Source: Synechococcus sp. Cruz-7E5 (GTDB taxonomy: Bacteria > Cyanobacteriota > Cyanobacteriia > PCC-6307 > Cyanobiaceae). Taken from it: DNA of 64,000 nucleotides. Each line of letters starts with the position of its first letter. Position 1 is the stretch's first letter. The translations under genes were made by a program, and so were the position numbers. The stretch lies in the NCBI RefSeq assembly GCF_024345995.1, contig NZ_JAGQCE010000002.1:186001-250000 (forward strand), in the 5' to 3' direction. This document shows, one piece after another, positions 35,001 through 44,408 of the stretch. The notes beneath the pieces were generated by a model, which was not told where the DNA came from, did no database searches, and saw nothing but the letters and a program-made list of their open reading frames with translations.

Positions 35001-35690
35001 ATGAACAGAATCCTTGTCGTTCTCACGTCACACAACCAGCTTGGAGACACGGGCCGCCCCACGGGGTTCTGGCTGGAAGAACTTGCAGCTCCCTACTACG
35101 TGTTCAAAGACGCAGGAGCAGAGCTCACATTGGCTTCCCCCAACGGCGGGCAGCCGCCGCTCGACCCCAAGAGTGACGATCCCGACGCTCAGACCGAAGC
35201 GACCCGTCGGTTCAAGGCTGACAGCGCCGCGAATGCTGCTCTTGCCGCCACCGTCAGGCTCGACTCGCTCTCGCCTGGCGACTTTGACGCGGTCTTCTAC
35301 CCCGGAGGCCACGGTCCGCTCTGGGACCTTGTCGACAGCAAAGTGTCCATTCAGCTGATTGAAGACTTCTGGGCGACAAACAAGATCGTATCCGCCGTCT
35401 GCCATGCTCCGATTGCTCTCGTCAATGCAATTGACGAAAACGGTGAGCACATTGTGAAGGGGCGAGAAGTTACTGGCTTCACGAACTCTGAAGAGGAAGC
35501 TGTCGGCCTCACCAAGGTTGTTCCTCTCCTCGTTGAGGACACGATGATTGCTCGTGGCGCCAAGTACTCCAAAGCCGACGACTGGCAGCCCTACACATGC
35601 CAGGACGGCAATCTCATCACCGGTCAGAACCCGGCCTCGTCAGAGGCGGTGGCAAAACTCGTTCTCACAGCGCTTGAGAAGCGGCGCTGA
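35001..35690 (+). CDS. DJ-1/PfpI (type 1 glutamine amidotransferase-like) family protein
   Basis: The 229-residue protein (MNRILVVLTSHNQLGDTGRP, AAPYYVFKDAGAELTLASPNGG) has the nucleophile elbow VSAVCHAPIAL with Cys followed by His, and FYPGGHGPLWDL, as in Hsp31/YDR533C-like glyoxalase III or chaperone proteins. GC is lower than in the host genes either side. The ATG at 35001 is preferred over upstream in-frame codons. It is the last gene of the island and abuts dnaG, which is convergent, by 5 bp. Confidence 0.9.
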   Translation: MNRILVVLTSHNQLGDTGRPTGFWLEELAAPYYVFKDAGAELTLASPNGGQPPLDPKSDDPDAQTEATRRFKADSAANAALAATVRLDSLSPGDFDAVFYPGGHGPLWDLVDSKVSIQLIEDFWATNKIVSAVCHAPIALVNAIDENGEHIVKGREVTGFTNSEEEAVGLTKVVPLLVEDTMIARGAKYSKADDWQPYTCQDGNLITGQNPASSEAVAKLVLTALEKRR

Positions 35691-35695
35691 GCGGA

Positions 35696-37768
35696 TCAGC
35701 TGGCCAGCCGCGCCGCAGCCAGGGGATCGGCGCAGCGCTGCTGGTCGAGGTGGCTGATGTGTCGACGTTCGTTGTAGTACAGCTCCTGGAAGCGCAGGGC
35801 ATCGCCGTTCAGTTCGGCAAACATCAGGTCGATCCGGCTTTCCATGCTCAGGGCGGCGGCGGCGCTGGCTTCCGCCTCGCTTTCTTCCAGCAGCCGGGCG
35901 ATGCAGCGCTCCAGTGTTTCCAGCCGCTGGGAGCCCCAGGCATCGAGCAGGTGGCGGCAGCGCTTGAGGCTGCGCTGACGTTCCAGCACGGCCGTGGTGC
36001 CGCGCAGCTGGAGCAGGGGTTCAGCCAGGGCCATGCGCTGCAGTTCGCTTGGCTCCAGCAGCGGGGTGAGCCGGTTGAGCAGGTCGCTTTCCTCCACCAG
36101 CAGGCGGTCGCTCAACAGTCGCGGCAGGTCCAGATCGGCCAGGTCGTCGCCCGGATCACTGCCCCGGTTGATCGCTTCCAGCCGTCCCACGCCCAGGTTG
36201 TCCTCCTCCAGGTCGCTGATGCTCGCCCAGAGCAGACGGTGGTGGGCGATGGCGAAATCCTCCAGCTCCCGCTGGCGCAGTTCCCGCCGGATCGCGCCCC
36301 GGTGGCGGCCTGCATGCAGGTAAAGCCGCAGCAGCTCCGCTTCGGCGCGCTCACGCAGGCCGATCTCGCCGGGTTGCTCCCAGCGGCTTGCCCTGCCATG
36401 CCAGCGCTCGCCCTTCACCTGCTGGCGCAGGTCTTCCTCCAGCTTCTGCGCCAACCGCGCCTGACCGCCACTCAGCCGCTCGGCCACCTGCTGCAGGTAG
36501 TGGCTGCGCACAGCGCTCTGGGGCAGCTTGCCCAGCAGTTCCACCAGCGATGCCACCGCCTGCTGGAACTGGTCGGAGCGGGCCAGATCCTTGCCTTCCA
36601 GCGCCTGCTCGATCTGCCAGTCGAGCCAGACGGGCGCCTGATCCAGCAGGGCCCGGTACTCCCCGGCGCCGTGCTGCCGCAGGAACTCATCGGGGTCCTT
36701 GCCGGCGGGCAGGTGCAGCACCCGCAGCTCCAGCTGGCCCTGCAGCGCCAGCTGCTCCACCTCGCCGATCGCCCGCTGGGCGGCGCGCACGCCCGCACCG
36801 TCGGTGTCGAAATTGAGCACCAGGCGGCGGCTGTCGCAGCAGCGGCACAGCTGGGTGATCTGCTGGCTGCTCAGGGCCGTGCCCAGCGACGCCACCGCAT
36901 TGGTGATGCCGGCGGCATGGAGGGCGATCACATCGAAGTAGCCCTCCACCACCACCGCCCGGTCGTCCTTGCGGATGGCGTTGCTGGCCCGATCCAGGCC
37001 GAACAGGTGCTTGCCCTTCTCGAACACCTCCGTTTCCGGGGAGTTGAGGTATTTCGGTTCGCCGCCATCAAGGCTGCGGCCGCCGAAGCCGATCACCCGG
37101 CCCTGGCGGTCGCGGATCGGCACCATCACCCGGTGACGAAAGCGGTCGTAGAAGCCATCTCCGCCCTTGCGCGGCACCACCAACCCGGCCGCTTCCAGCA
37201 GTTCCGGCGCCAGGTTCTCCACCTGGCCGAGGTGATTGAGCAGTCCATCCCAGCGCTCGGGCGCATAGCCCAGGTCGAAGGCATCGATCGTGCCTTCGCT
37301 CAAGCCCCGCTCAGCGGTGAGGTAGGCCAGGGCGCCGGCGCCTTCGGGGCTGCGCAGCTGGCTGCGGAACCAACCCGCCGCCAGGCCCAGGGCGCGCAGC
37401 AGCGCCTCGCGGCGGGAGAGCTGCTTGCGCAGCCGCTCCTGCTGGGGCCCATCCACCGTTTCCACCGGCAGCTGGTACTTCCTCGCCAGATCCAGCACCA
37501 CCTCGCTGAAGCTGGTGCGCTGAAGTTCCATCAGGAACTTGATGGCGTTGCCGCCGGCTCCGCAGGAGAAGCAGTAGTAGAACTGCTTGGCGGGTGACAC
37601 CGTCATCGACGGCGATTTGTCGTCGTGGAAGGGGCAGATCCCCACGAACTCCCGCCCCTTCTTCTTGAGCACCACGTGCTCGCCCACCACATCAACGATG
37701 TCAGCGCGCTCCTTCACCGCTTCGATCGTGCGGGGATGGAGGCGCGCGTGGGGCTGGGACTGGCTCAA
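35696..37768 (-). CDS. dnaG: DNA primase
   Basis: Makes RNA primers at the replication fork. The 690 residues have the N-terminal zinc ribbon (Cys45, His48, Cys66, Cys69; CPFHDD and CFSCGAGG), the catalytic TOPRIM core with VVVEGYFDVIAL and FDTDGAG, and a C-terminal helicase-interaction region. The Glu and DxD metal ligands are present. An NrdR-box-like palindrome lies 49 bp upstream of its ATG, in the region shared with the divergent EamA gene. Confidence 0.97.
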   Translation of the reverse strand: MSQSQPHARLHPRTIEAVKERADIVDVVGEHVVLKKKGREFVGICPFHDDKSPSMTVSPAKQFYYCFSCGAGGNAIKFLMELQRTSFSEVVLDLARKYQLPVETVDGPQQERLRKQLSRREALLRALGLAAGWFRSQLRSPEGAGALAYLTAERGLSEGTIDAFDLGYAPERWDGLLNHLGQVENLAPELLEAAGLVVPRKGGDGFYDRFRHRVMVPIRDRQGRVIGFGGRSLDGGEPKYLNSPETEVFEKGKHLFGLDRASNAIRKDDRAVVVEGYFDVIALHAAGITNAVASLGTALSSQQITQLCRCCDSRRLVLNFDTDGAGVRAAQRAIGEVEQLALQGQLELRVLHLPAGKDPDEFLRQHGAGEYRALLDQAPVWLDWQIEQALEGKDLARSDQFQQAVASLVELLGKLPQSAVRSHYLQQVAERLSGGQARLAQKLEEDLRQQVKGERWHGRASRWEQPGEIGLRERAEAELLRLYLHAGRHRGAIRRELRQRELEDFAIAHHRLLWASISDLEEDNLGVGRLEAINRGSDPGDDLADLDLPRLLSDRLLVEESDLLNRLTPLLEPSELQRMALAEPLLQLRGTTAVLERQRSLKRCRHLLDAWGSQRLETLERCIARLLEESEAEASAAAALSMESRIDLMFAELNGDALRFQELYYNERRHISHLDQQRCADPLAAARLAS

Positions 37769-37816
37769 GGGCTGGCGCTACCGCTGGGGTCGCTATGGCC
37801 GCCATTCTGCCGCACC

Positions 37817-37832
37817 ACACCAGAAGTGGTGC
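37817..37832 (-). promoter_or_regulatory. NrdR-box-like palindrome upstream of dnaG
   Basis: ACACCAGAAGTGGTGC follows the NrdR core CAC-N-A-N-AT-N-T-N-GTG with one departure (A for T in the centre) and is nearly identical to the element at 44378-44393 upstream of dnaE. It extends to a 7-bp perfect stem, GCACCAC/GTGGTGC (37812-37818 and 37826-37832). It could equally regulate the divergent EamA gene 13 bp to its right. Confidence 0.45.
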
Positions 37833-37844
37833 AACTCCGATCAG

Positions 37845-38747
37845 GTGCAGCCCCCGGCCTGGCGGGCGGGCCTGTGGATGGTCGCCAGTGCCCTGGCCTT
37901 CAGCCTGATGGGCGTGTGCGTCAAGGCCCTGGGCGGCCGCCTGCCGGTGGCGGAGGTGGTGCTGGCCCGGTCGGTGGTGAGCCTGCTGATCAGCTGGTGG
38001 ATGCTGCGGCGTGCCGGTCTCAATCCCTGGGGTCAACGGCGGGGATTGCTGGTGGGGCGCGGCATCCTCGGCACCGCCGGTCTCTACTGCGTCTATCTGG
38101 CCCTGATCGGACTGCCGCTGGCGGTGGCCACGGTGCTGCAGTACCTCCACCCCACCTTCACGGCCCTGCTGGCCTGGCCGCTGCTGGCCGAGAGGCCGGG
38201 CTGGCGGGTATGGGGCGCTGTGCTGCTCGGCTTTATGGGGGTGGCGGTGCTGGCCGCCCCGGGCGGATTGGGCGCGGCGGCTGGAGCTGGCGCTGGCCTG
38301 CCGGCCCTGCCGCTGCTGTTCGCCCTGGCCGGTGCCCTGCTCTCGGCCCTGGCCTACGTGAGTGTGCGCGCCCTTCGCAACAGCGAGCATCCCCTGGTGG
38401 TGGTGTTCTATTTCCCGCTGATGGCCCTGCCGCTCAGCCTGCCGCTGGTGCTGCTGCAACCGGTGGCCCCCACGGCCGCTGAGTTCGGCTGGTTGCTGGG
38501 GGTGGGGGTCTTCACCCAGCTGGGGCAGATCGCCCTCACCTACGGATTGATGGGAATGGCGGCCGCCCGGGCCACGGCAATCAGCTACGTGCAGGTGCCG
38601 CTGGCGGCGCTGTGGGGTGTGTGGTGGTTCGGGGAGTCCGTGCCGGCCCTTGCCGGGCTGTCGGCGCTGCTGGTGCTGCTGGCCACGCTCTTGAGCCTGC
38701 GGGCCGGCGTTGCCCCGGCCGTTGCAGGCCCCAGACCCACGCAATAA
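37845..38747 (+). CDS. EamA-family (DMT superfamily) transporter
   Basis: A ten-helix inner-membrane permease of 300 residues with two EamA repeats (first from WMVASALAFSLMGVCVKALG, second from LLFALAGALLSALAYVSVRAL). Signature pieces are VLQYLHPTFTALLAWPLLAERP and ISYVQVPLAALWGVWWFGES. The frame is open to 37587, but that part overlaps dnaG; GTG 37845 or ATG 37878 are the likely starts. The substrate is unknown; relatives export amino acids or metabolites. Confidence 0.87.
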   Translation: MQPPAWRAGLWMVASALAFSLMGVCVKALGGRLPVAEVVLARSVVSLLISWWMLRRAGLNPWGQRRGLLVGRGILGTAGLYCVYLALIGLPLAVATVLQYLHPTFTALLAWPLLAERPGWRVWGAVLLGFMGVAVLAAPGGLGAAAGAGAGLPALPLLFALAGALLSALAYVSVRALRNSEHPLVVVFYFPLMALPLSLPLVLLQPVAPTAAEFGWLLGVGVFTQLGQIALTYGLMGMAAARATAISYVQVPLAALWGVWWFGESVPALAGLSALLVLLATLLSLRAGVAPAVAGPRPTQ

Positions 38748-38790
38748 CAATCAGCCGAACATTGAGCCCCGCCGGTTGTTGAGCCGATGT

Positions 38791-39300
38791 TCAGCTGGCG
38801 CGGTCGCCCTTCAGCGGCAGGGGATCCACCAGCCACTCCTGGCTGAGGCTGTCGTCGTCGCCGCCGATCGGGCGGGCCAGCCGCCAGCTCTCGCCCCTCT
38901 CTCCCCGCAGCAGGTACAGCTCGAAGGGGCTGTCCACCCGGTAGGGGTCCTCCGCCAGCCGCCAGTCGAACTGGCCGGTGAGGTGCAGGCCCTTGCCCAG
39001 GCCGATCGGAATCGCCTCCTGCCGATCGACACGCACCCGGCTGACCTGGGGCCGTCCAGCGCTGCTCTCCAGATCGAGGGCCTCGGCGATCGCCTGCTGG
39101 GTGAGCTCGATCTGCAGGCCCAGAGCCTGCAGCAGCACGGCCCGGGGCGGCTGGCCCGCCGCCTGGCAGCCGCCCAGGCCCAGCAGGCCCAGCCCGATCG
39201 ACACCACCAGCAGCATGGAGAGCAGGGGGCGCTGCCAGGCAGGTTGCGGCCGGCTGATGGTCGCAGACCGGCTGGCGGGGGTTGGCGGACCGGGCAGCAT
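38791..39300 (-). CDS. Putative lipoprotein of unknown function
   Basis: The 169-residue frame has a hydrophobic signal (MLLVVSIGLGLLGLGGC) with lipobox LGGC, so the mature protein would be anchored by its Cys. A start at Met29 (39216) would give a normal-length lipoprotein signal; the longer start adds a basic 28-residue lead. The mature part has an acidic, helix-plus-strand look (ALGLQIELTQQAIAEALDL, FDWRLAEDPYRVDSPFELYL). No family recognised. Its 5-prime end faces ruvA divergently. Confidence 0.7.
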   Translation of the reverse strand: MLPGPPTPASRSATISRPQPAWQRPLLSMLLVVSIGLGLLGLGGCQAAGQPPRAVLLQALGLQIELTQQAIAEALDLESSAGRPQVSRVRVDRQEAIPIGLGKGLHLTGQFDWRLAEDPYRVDSPFELYLLRGERGESWRLARPIGGDDDSLSQEWLVDPLPLKGDRAS

Positions 39301-39323
39301 GGGTCGGATCGGTAGTGATCTCC

Positions 39324-39989
39324 ATGATCGGCTGGCTGCAAGGCCATGTGGCGGAGCCGTGGCAGCAGGGCACCCGTTGCGGGCTGCTGCTGGCCTGCGC
39401 CGGCGTGGGCTACGAAGTCCAACTGACCCGTCGCCACTGGGAGCTGCTGCCCCCGGCGGGCAGCCCGCTGTGCCTGTACACGCACCAGTCGATCCGTGAG
39501 GACGGCTGGACCCTGTTCGGCTTCGGGGCCCGCCACGAGCGGGATCTGTTCCGCCTGCTGGTGGCTGTGAGCGGTGTGGGCCCGCAGATGGCCCTGGCCC
39601 TGCTCGGGACCATGCCCTGCGAGGAGCTGGTGCGGGCGATCGTGCAGGCCGACCTGCGCCGCCTCTGCCGGGCGCCTGGGGTGGGCAAGCGCACGGCCGA
39701 GCGGCTGGCCGTGGAGCTGCGCGGCAAATTGGCGGAAAGTTTCGGGGCGGCCGCCAGCGGTTTCGACGACGACAGCCTCGATGGCTCGGCTGACGGCTCC
39801 AGCGGCGATCCCGGCCCGGCCGCCTCCACCCGGGAGGAGGTGCAGCTCACTCTCACCGCCCTGGGCTACGAGCCCCTGGAGATCAGCCGGGCCCTGCGTG
39901 CCCTTGGCCGTGAGGGCATCGAGCCGAGCCTCGATGCCGAGGCCTGGCTGAGTGCCTGCCTGCGCTGGCTCTCGCGTGAGGTGGTCTGA
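39324..39989 (+). CDS. ruvA: Holliday junction branch-migration subunit RuvA
   Basis: Tetrameric Holliday-junction-binding protein that loads RuvB. The 221 residues have domain I ([23 protein letters not shown]), the two helix-hairpin-helix motifs [13 protein letters not shown] and [19 protein letters not shown], an acidic Gly/Ser linker (about 145-170) and the C-terminal domain III ([19 protein letters not shown]). The linker is longer than in the E. coli protein. Start ATG at 39324 is supported by the family N-terminus. Confidence 0.96.
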   Translation: MIGWLQGHVAEPWQQGTRCGLLLACAGVGYEVQLTRRHWELLPPAGSPLCLYTHQSIREDGWTLFGFGARHERDLFRLLVAVSGVGPQMALALLGTMPCEELVRAIVQADLRRLCRAPGVGKRTAERLAVELRGKLAESFGAAASGFDDDSLDGSADGSSGDPGPAASTREEVQLTLTALGYEPLEISRALRALGREGIEPSLDAEAWLSACLRWLSREVV

Positions 39990-40053
39990 GCTTGGAGGCC
40001 AGCACCCCGAGGCGTTAGGTTGTCTGTTTGCACCGTCAGGGCCCGACGCCGGC

Positions 40054-40323
40054 ATGCCGCTCGATACCACCAAGAAGCAGGAACTGATCAATTCCCACCA
40101 GACCCACGGCACCGACACTGGTTCGGTCGAGGTTCAGGTGGCGATGCTGAGCGAGCGGGTGACCCAGCTCACCGGCCACCTGCAGAAGAACAAGCACGAC
40201 TTCTCCTCCCGCCAGGGGCTGCTGAAGATGATCGGTCGCCGCAAGCGGTTGCTCGGTTACCTGCGCGCCGAGAGCGAGGAGCGCTACGGCCAGCTGATCG
40301 CCAAGCTCGGCATCCGGGGCTGA
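40054..40323 (+). CDS. rpsO: 30S ribosomal protein S15
   Basis: The 89-residue S15 binds the central domain of 16S rRNA. The sequence [36 protein letters not shown] and [20 protein letters not shown] is textbook for the family and the length is exact. It lies 64 bp after ruvA and 8 bp before the PAM68-like gene on the same strand. Confidence 0.98.
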   Translation: MPLDTTKKQELINSHQTHGTDTGSVEVQVAMLSERVTQLTGHLQKNKHDFSSRQGLLKMIGRRKRLLGYLRAESEERYGQLIAKLGIRG

Positions 40324-40331
40324 TCACAGCC

Positions 40332-40802
40332 ATGGCGGCCAAGCGCAAGCCCCTGGCATTCGAGCCTGAGCATTCGCCCAAGGCTGGCGCCAAAGCCAAA
40401 GCAAAAGACAAGCCGAAGGCCAGCGACAAGCCAAAGGCCACTGCCAAGCCAAAGCCCGGCTCAAAGCCCAGGGGATCTCAGGTCATTCCAAGGGAGGTGG
40501 CCAACCGCATGGCCCGTCGTATCGGTGTGGCCACCGGGGTTCCTTCCGTGCTGGGCATGGGTGTGTTCATCGGCAGCTATCTGCTGGTGAGCCGCGGCAT
40601 CCTCGATGTTCCCCCCGTGGTCACCCTGGCCTGTTCCGGTGGCCTGTTTCTGCTGGGCGTGCTCGGTCTTACCTACGGCGTGCTCTCCGCCAGCTGGGAG
40701 CCGGCGCCAGGCAGCCTGCTTGGCTCCGAGCAGATCGGCGTCAACATCGCCCGCATGAAGGCCTCGATCAGGGCGATCCGTCAGGGCGGCAGCGGCGCCT
40801 GA
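40332..40802 (+). CDS. PAM68-like photosystem II assembly protein
   Basis: The 156-residue protein has a Lys/Ala/Pro-rich disordered N-terminus with repeats of the type KAKAKDKPKA and then two transmembrane helices (about 72-92 and 98-120, GVPSVLGMGVFIGSYLLV and VVTLACSGGLFLLGVLGL), ending in a conserved YGVLSASWEP and GVNIARMKAS. This is the PAM68 (DUF3464) plan; PAM68 assists early photosystem II and chlorophyll-protein assembly in thylakoids. It abuts convergent dnaE. Confidence 0.87.
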   Translation: MAAKRKPLAFEPEHSPKAGAKAKAKDKPKASDKPKATAKPKPGSKPRGSQVIPREVANRMARRIGVATGVPSVLGMGVFIGSYLLVSRGILDVPPVVTLACSGGLFLLGVLGLTYGVLSASWEPAPGSLLGSEQIGVNIARMKASIRAIRQGGSGA

Positions 40803-40806
40803 CGCT

Positions 40807-43800
40807 TCAGGCGTTCTGCAGCGCCGAGTGCAGCCTGGCGGTGAAGTCGGCCTCGGTAAGCGTGGTCAGGGCGGCGGCCCCGTCGCGCACGCAGAACTGG
40901 TGTCCGAGGCGCACGTAGCGGGCCTGATCGTGGAGCCGCACCTTGGCCACCACCGGCACCCGCACCCCGGCTTCCTCCTGCTCCGGCCGATGCCGCACCA
41001 GGCATTCGCGCAGGCGGTGCTGCACCGTGATGTCGCTGGCCTGATCGGCCATCAGCTCCACCAGCAGCACATCGAGATCGTCGATGGCGCGGCAATCATC
41101 CAGGATCAGCTGCACCCGGTCGTCGCGCCGGTCCACCGATCCCCAGATCATCAGCCTGGCATCCACCATCAGGTGGTCACTGAGGCGGGCGAAGGCCTTG
41201 GGGAACACCACGCACTCGGCGCTGCCGCTGAGGTCTTCGAGCTGCAGCACGGCCATCCGATCGCCCTTGCGCGTGGTCACCTGGCGCACCTCCGGCAGCA
41301 TGGCCACCACACTCACCCTGGCCTTGTCGGCCTGCTCCTCCAGCCGCCCCAGGCTGATCGGCGAGAGCATCTGGATGGGGCGGGCCAGTTGCCGCAGGGG
41401 GTGATCCGAGAGGTAGAAGCCCACCAGTTCCTTTTCCAGGCGCAGCTTTTCCTTGGGCGGATAGTCGGCCACCGGAGCAGCCTTCGGGGCCGTGCTCTGA
41501 ACGGCAGGGGTTGATCCGGCGGTTTCTGTGGGGGCGGCGAAGAGATCGAAGAGGTTGCCCTGGCCGTTCAGCCGGTCCCTGGCACGGGAGCTGGCCCAGT
41601 CGAGCACCAGATCGAGGTCGGCCATCAGCTGGGCGCGGTTGGCGTTGGGCTCCAGCCCATCAAGGGCACCGCAGTGGATCAGCGACTCCAGGGCCCGCCG
41701 GTTCATCAGCGTGGTGGGGATCCGGTCACAGAGATCGGCCAGGGAGGCGAAGGCACCGTCCTGGACGCGGGCCTCCAGCAGCTGGCGAATGGCGCCGTCG
41801 CCGAGGTTGCGCACGGCTGAAAGTCCGAAGAGAATCTTTTCTCCTTTCGGGGTGAAATCAATGCCGGAGGCATTGAGATCGGGGGGCATCACCTCGATGC
41901 CCATCGCCTGGCAGTTGGCGATGTAACGCTGCACCTTCTCCGTACTGCTGGCATTCACCGTCAGCAGGGCGGCCATGTACGCCACCGGGTAATGGGCCTT
42001 GAGGTAGGCCGTCTGATACGTCACCGCGCCGTAGGCGGTGGAGTGGCTCTTGTTGAAGCAGTATTCGGCGAACAGCACCATCTGCTCAAACAGTGCTTCG
42101 GCCACCGTGGCAGTCACACCCCGCGCCGTGGCACCTTCCACGAACTGGTGGCGATGCTTTTGCATCTCCGACACCTTCTTCTTACCCATCGCCCGCCGCA
42201 GCAGATCCGCTTCTCCGAGCGAATAGCCGGCCAGATCCTGCGCGATGCGCATGATCTGTTCCTGGTACACCATGATCCCGTAGGTTTCCTTCAGGATCGG
42301 CTCCAGGGCCGGGCAGGCGAAGTCGATCGCTTCGCGGCCATGCTTGCGGTTGATGAATTTCGGGATCAGCCCGGCATCGAGCGGCCCTGGCCGGTAAAGC
42401 GCCAGGATCGAGGAGATGTCCTCCAGCGACGAGGGTTTGAGGTCGCGCACGATCTGGCGCATGCCGCTGGATTCCAGCTGAAAGATGCCCTCGAGATCAC
42501 CGCGGGCCAGCAGCTCGTAGGTGCCTGGATCGTTGGCCGGCAATGTATCGGGGTCGATGCGTTCACCGCTTCCCTGCTCCACCAGATCCACGGTCTTGTC
42601 GATCATCGTCAGGTTCTTGAGGCCGAGGAAGTCCATCTTCAGCAGCCCCATCGCCTCCACGTCCTCCATGAAGTACTGGGTGATCACCTGGCCGTCGTTG
42701 TTGCGTTGCAGCGGTACCAGTGAATCCAGCGGTTCAGCCGCAATCACCACACCGGCGGCGTGCACACCAAAGGTCTTGTTGGTGCCCTCAATGCGGCGGG
42801 CCATGTCGACCCAGCGGCGCACCTGCTCATCATTCTCGTATTTCTCGCGGAATTCAGCTGCCGGCGAATCGGGGCCGATCATCTCCGCCAGCTTGGCGGG
42901 CTTGCCCCGCACGACGGGAATCAGCTTGGCCAGGCGGTCGGCATCGCCGTAGGGGATGTCCAGCACGCGGGCCACATCCTTGAGCACCGCCTTGGAGGTC
43001 ATCCGGTTGAAGGTGATGATCTGCGCCACCTTGTCCTCGCCGTAGCGCTGGGTGACGTACTCGATCACCTCGCCGCGGCGCTCGATGCAGAAATCGGTGT
43101 CGATGTCAGGCATCGACTTGCGTTCCGGGTTGAGGAAGCGCTCGAACAGCAGCCCGTGCTCCACCGGATCGAGGGCGGTGATGCCGAGCGCGTAGGCCAC
43201 CAGGGAGCCGGCAGCCGAGCCCCGGCCAGGCCCCACCGGAATGCCCTGCTCCCGGGCGAAGCGGATGTAGTCCCACACCACCAGGAAGTAGGTGGGGAAG
43301 CCCATCTGCTCCATCACCTGCAGCTCGAAGGCCAGCCGCTCGCCATAGAGCGGATCGATCGGATCACTGCTGCCAAGGTGCAGGCGCTGGCGCAGCCCCG
43401 CCTCCGACACCTCAGCCAGATAGCTCACGGCCGTGTGCCCATCCGGGATGGGGAAACGGGGCATCTGCTGGCGGCCGAGGATGTCGTAGGCCTCCACCTT
43501 CTCGGCCACCGACGCCGTGTTGGCGATCGCTGCGGCCACCACTTCCGGCTCGAGGTGATCGGCGAAGAGGCGGCCCATCTCCGCCTCGCTCTTGATGTAT
43601 TCGGTGCCGGTGTACCGCAGCCGTTTCTCGTCGGTCACGAGCTTGCCGGTGAGCACGCAGAGCAGGGCGTCATGGGCCTCCACATCGGCGCTGCTGAGGT
43701 AGTGGGCATCGTTGGTGGCGATCAGCTCGATGCCCAGCTCCCGGGCGATCCGCACCAGCTCCACGTTCACGATCCGGTCTTCCGGCGAGCCGTGGTCCTG

Positions 43801-44331
43801 GATCTCCAGGTAGAAGTCGGCGCCGAAACGCTCCTGATACCAGCGGGCCACGTCGCGGGCCACATCGGGGCGGCCCCGCAGGATCGCCTGGGGAATCTCA
43901 CCGCCCAGACAGGCGGTGGCCAGGATCAGTCCCTCGCGGTGCTGCTCCAGCAGCTGCTTGTCGATGCAGGCCCGCGAGAAGATGCCGCGGCCGCGCATGC
44001 CGCGCAGGTGGCTGAGGCTGGTGAGCTTCACCAGATTGCGGTAACCGGTGTCGTTCTTGGCGAGCACCACCAGGTGATATCGCCGCTCGCCCTTGACCCA
44101 CGGATCGTCGATCGTGCCGTTGATCACGTACATCTCATTGCCGATGATCGGCTTGATGCCGGCTGCGGTGCAGAGCTTCAGCAGCTCGATCGCGCCATAC
44201 ATCACGCCGTGATCGGTGAGTGCCAGGGCCGGCATGCCCAGTGCCACGGCCCGCTTCACCATCTGCGGCAGCTGGCTGGCGCCGTCGAGAAGGCTGTAAT
44301 CGCTGTGGTTGTGGAGGGGGACGAAGGCCAA
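40807..44331 (-). CDS. dnaE: DNA polymerase III alpha subunit, uninterrupted
   Basis: Replicative polymerase of 1,174 residues: PHP domain ([28 protein letters not shown]), palm with [18 protein letters not shown] and [12 protein letters not shown], a helix-hairpin-helix region, OB fold and C-terminal domain. It is a single continuous gene without intein, unlike the split-intein dnaE of many cyanobacteria, which supports an alpha-cyanobacterial host. An NrdR-box-like element lies 47 bp upstream of the ATG, and a small hairpin (GGCGT/ACGCC, 44339-44351) lies in the leader. Confidence 0.98.
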   Translation of the reverse strand: MAFVPLHNHSDYSLLDGASQLPQMVKRAVALGMPALALTDHGVMYGAIELLKLCTAAGIKPIIGNEMYVINGTIDDPWVKGERRYHLVVLAKNDTGYRNLVKLTSLSHLRGMRGRGIFSRACIDKQLLEQHREGLILATACLGGEIPQAILRGRPDVARDVARWYQERFGADFYLEIQDHGSPEDRIVNVELVRIARELGIELIATNDAHYLSSADVEAHDALLCVLTGKLVTDEKRLRYTGTEYIKSEAEMGRLFADHLEPEVVAAAIANTASVAEKVEAYDILGRQQMPRFPIPDGHTAVSYLAEVSEAGLRQRLHLGSSDPIDPLYGERLAFELQVMEQMGFPTYFLVVWDYIRFAREQGIPVGPGRGSAAGSLVAYALGITALDPVEHGLLFERFLNPERKSMPDIDTDFCIERRGEVIEYVTQRYGEDKVAQIITFNRMTSKAVLKDVARVLDIPYGDADRLAKLIPVVRGKPAKLAEMIGPDSPAAEFREKYENDEQVRRWVDMARRIEGTNKTFGVHAAGVVIAAEPLDSLVPLQRNNDGQVITQYFMEDVEAMGLLKMDFLGLKNLTMIDKTVDLVEQGSGERIDPDTLPANDPGTYELLARGDLEGIFQLESSGMRQIVRDLKPSSLEDISSILALYRPGPLDAGLIPKFINRKHGREAIDFACPALEPILKETYGIMVYQEQIMRIAQDLAGYSLGEADLLRRAMGKKKVSEMQKHRHQFVEGATARGVTATVAEALFEQMVLFAEYCFNKSHSTAYGAVTYQTAYLKAHYPVAYMAALLTVNASSTEKVQRYIANCQAMGIEVMPPDLNASGIDFTPKGEKILFGLSAVRNLGDGAIRQLLEARVQDGAFASLADLCDRIPTTLMNRRALESLIHCGALDGLEPNANRAQLMADLDLVLDWASSRARDRLNGQGNLFDLFAAPTETAGSTPAVQSTAPKAAPVADYPPKEKLRLEKELVGFYLSDHPLRQLARPIQMLSPISLGRLEEQADKARVSVVAMLPEVRQVTTRKGDRMAVLQLEDLSGSAECVVFPKAFARLSDHLMVDARLMIWGSVDRRDDRVQLILDDCRAIDDLDVLLVELMADQASDITVQHRLRECLVRHRPEQEEAGVRVPVVAKVRLHDQARYVRLGHQFCVRDGAAALTTLTEADFTARLHSALQNA

Positions 44332-44377
44332 AGGCTCAGGCGTCAGACGCCACCACGGGGTGATGCCACGTTACCGG

Positions 44378-44393
44378 CCACCAGATGTGGTGT
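44378..44393 (-). promoter_or_regulatory. NrdR-box-like palindrome upstream of dnaE
   Basis: CCACCAGATGTGGTGT fits the NrdR box core CAC-N-A-N-AT-N-T-N-GTG at every conserved position and matches 11 of 16 bases of ACACTATATATAGTGT. It lies 47 bp before the dnaE ATG in the 77-bp gap after gatA. The same element lies 49 bp before dnaG. NrdR boxes normally come in pairs one-and-a-half to three helical turns apart; I see no clear second box, only a weak half-site at about 44347. Confidence 0.5.
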
Positions 44394-44408
44394 CAGCTGG
44401 CCGCTGGC

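Noticed and set aside
35750-37597. Plus-strand frame of 615 codons opposite dnaG
   Set aside because: Gln/His/Ala-rich antisense frame; dnaG is unambiguous.
40807-44331. Split-intein dnaE
   Set aside because: The gene is one uninterrupted frame of normal length.
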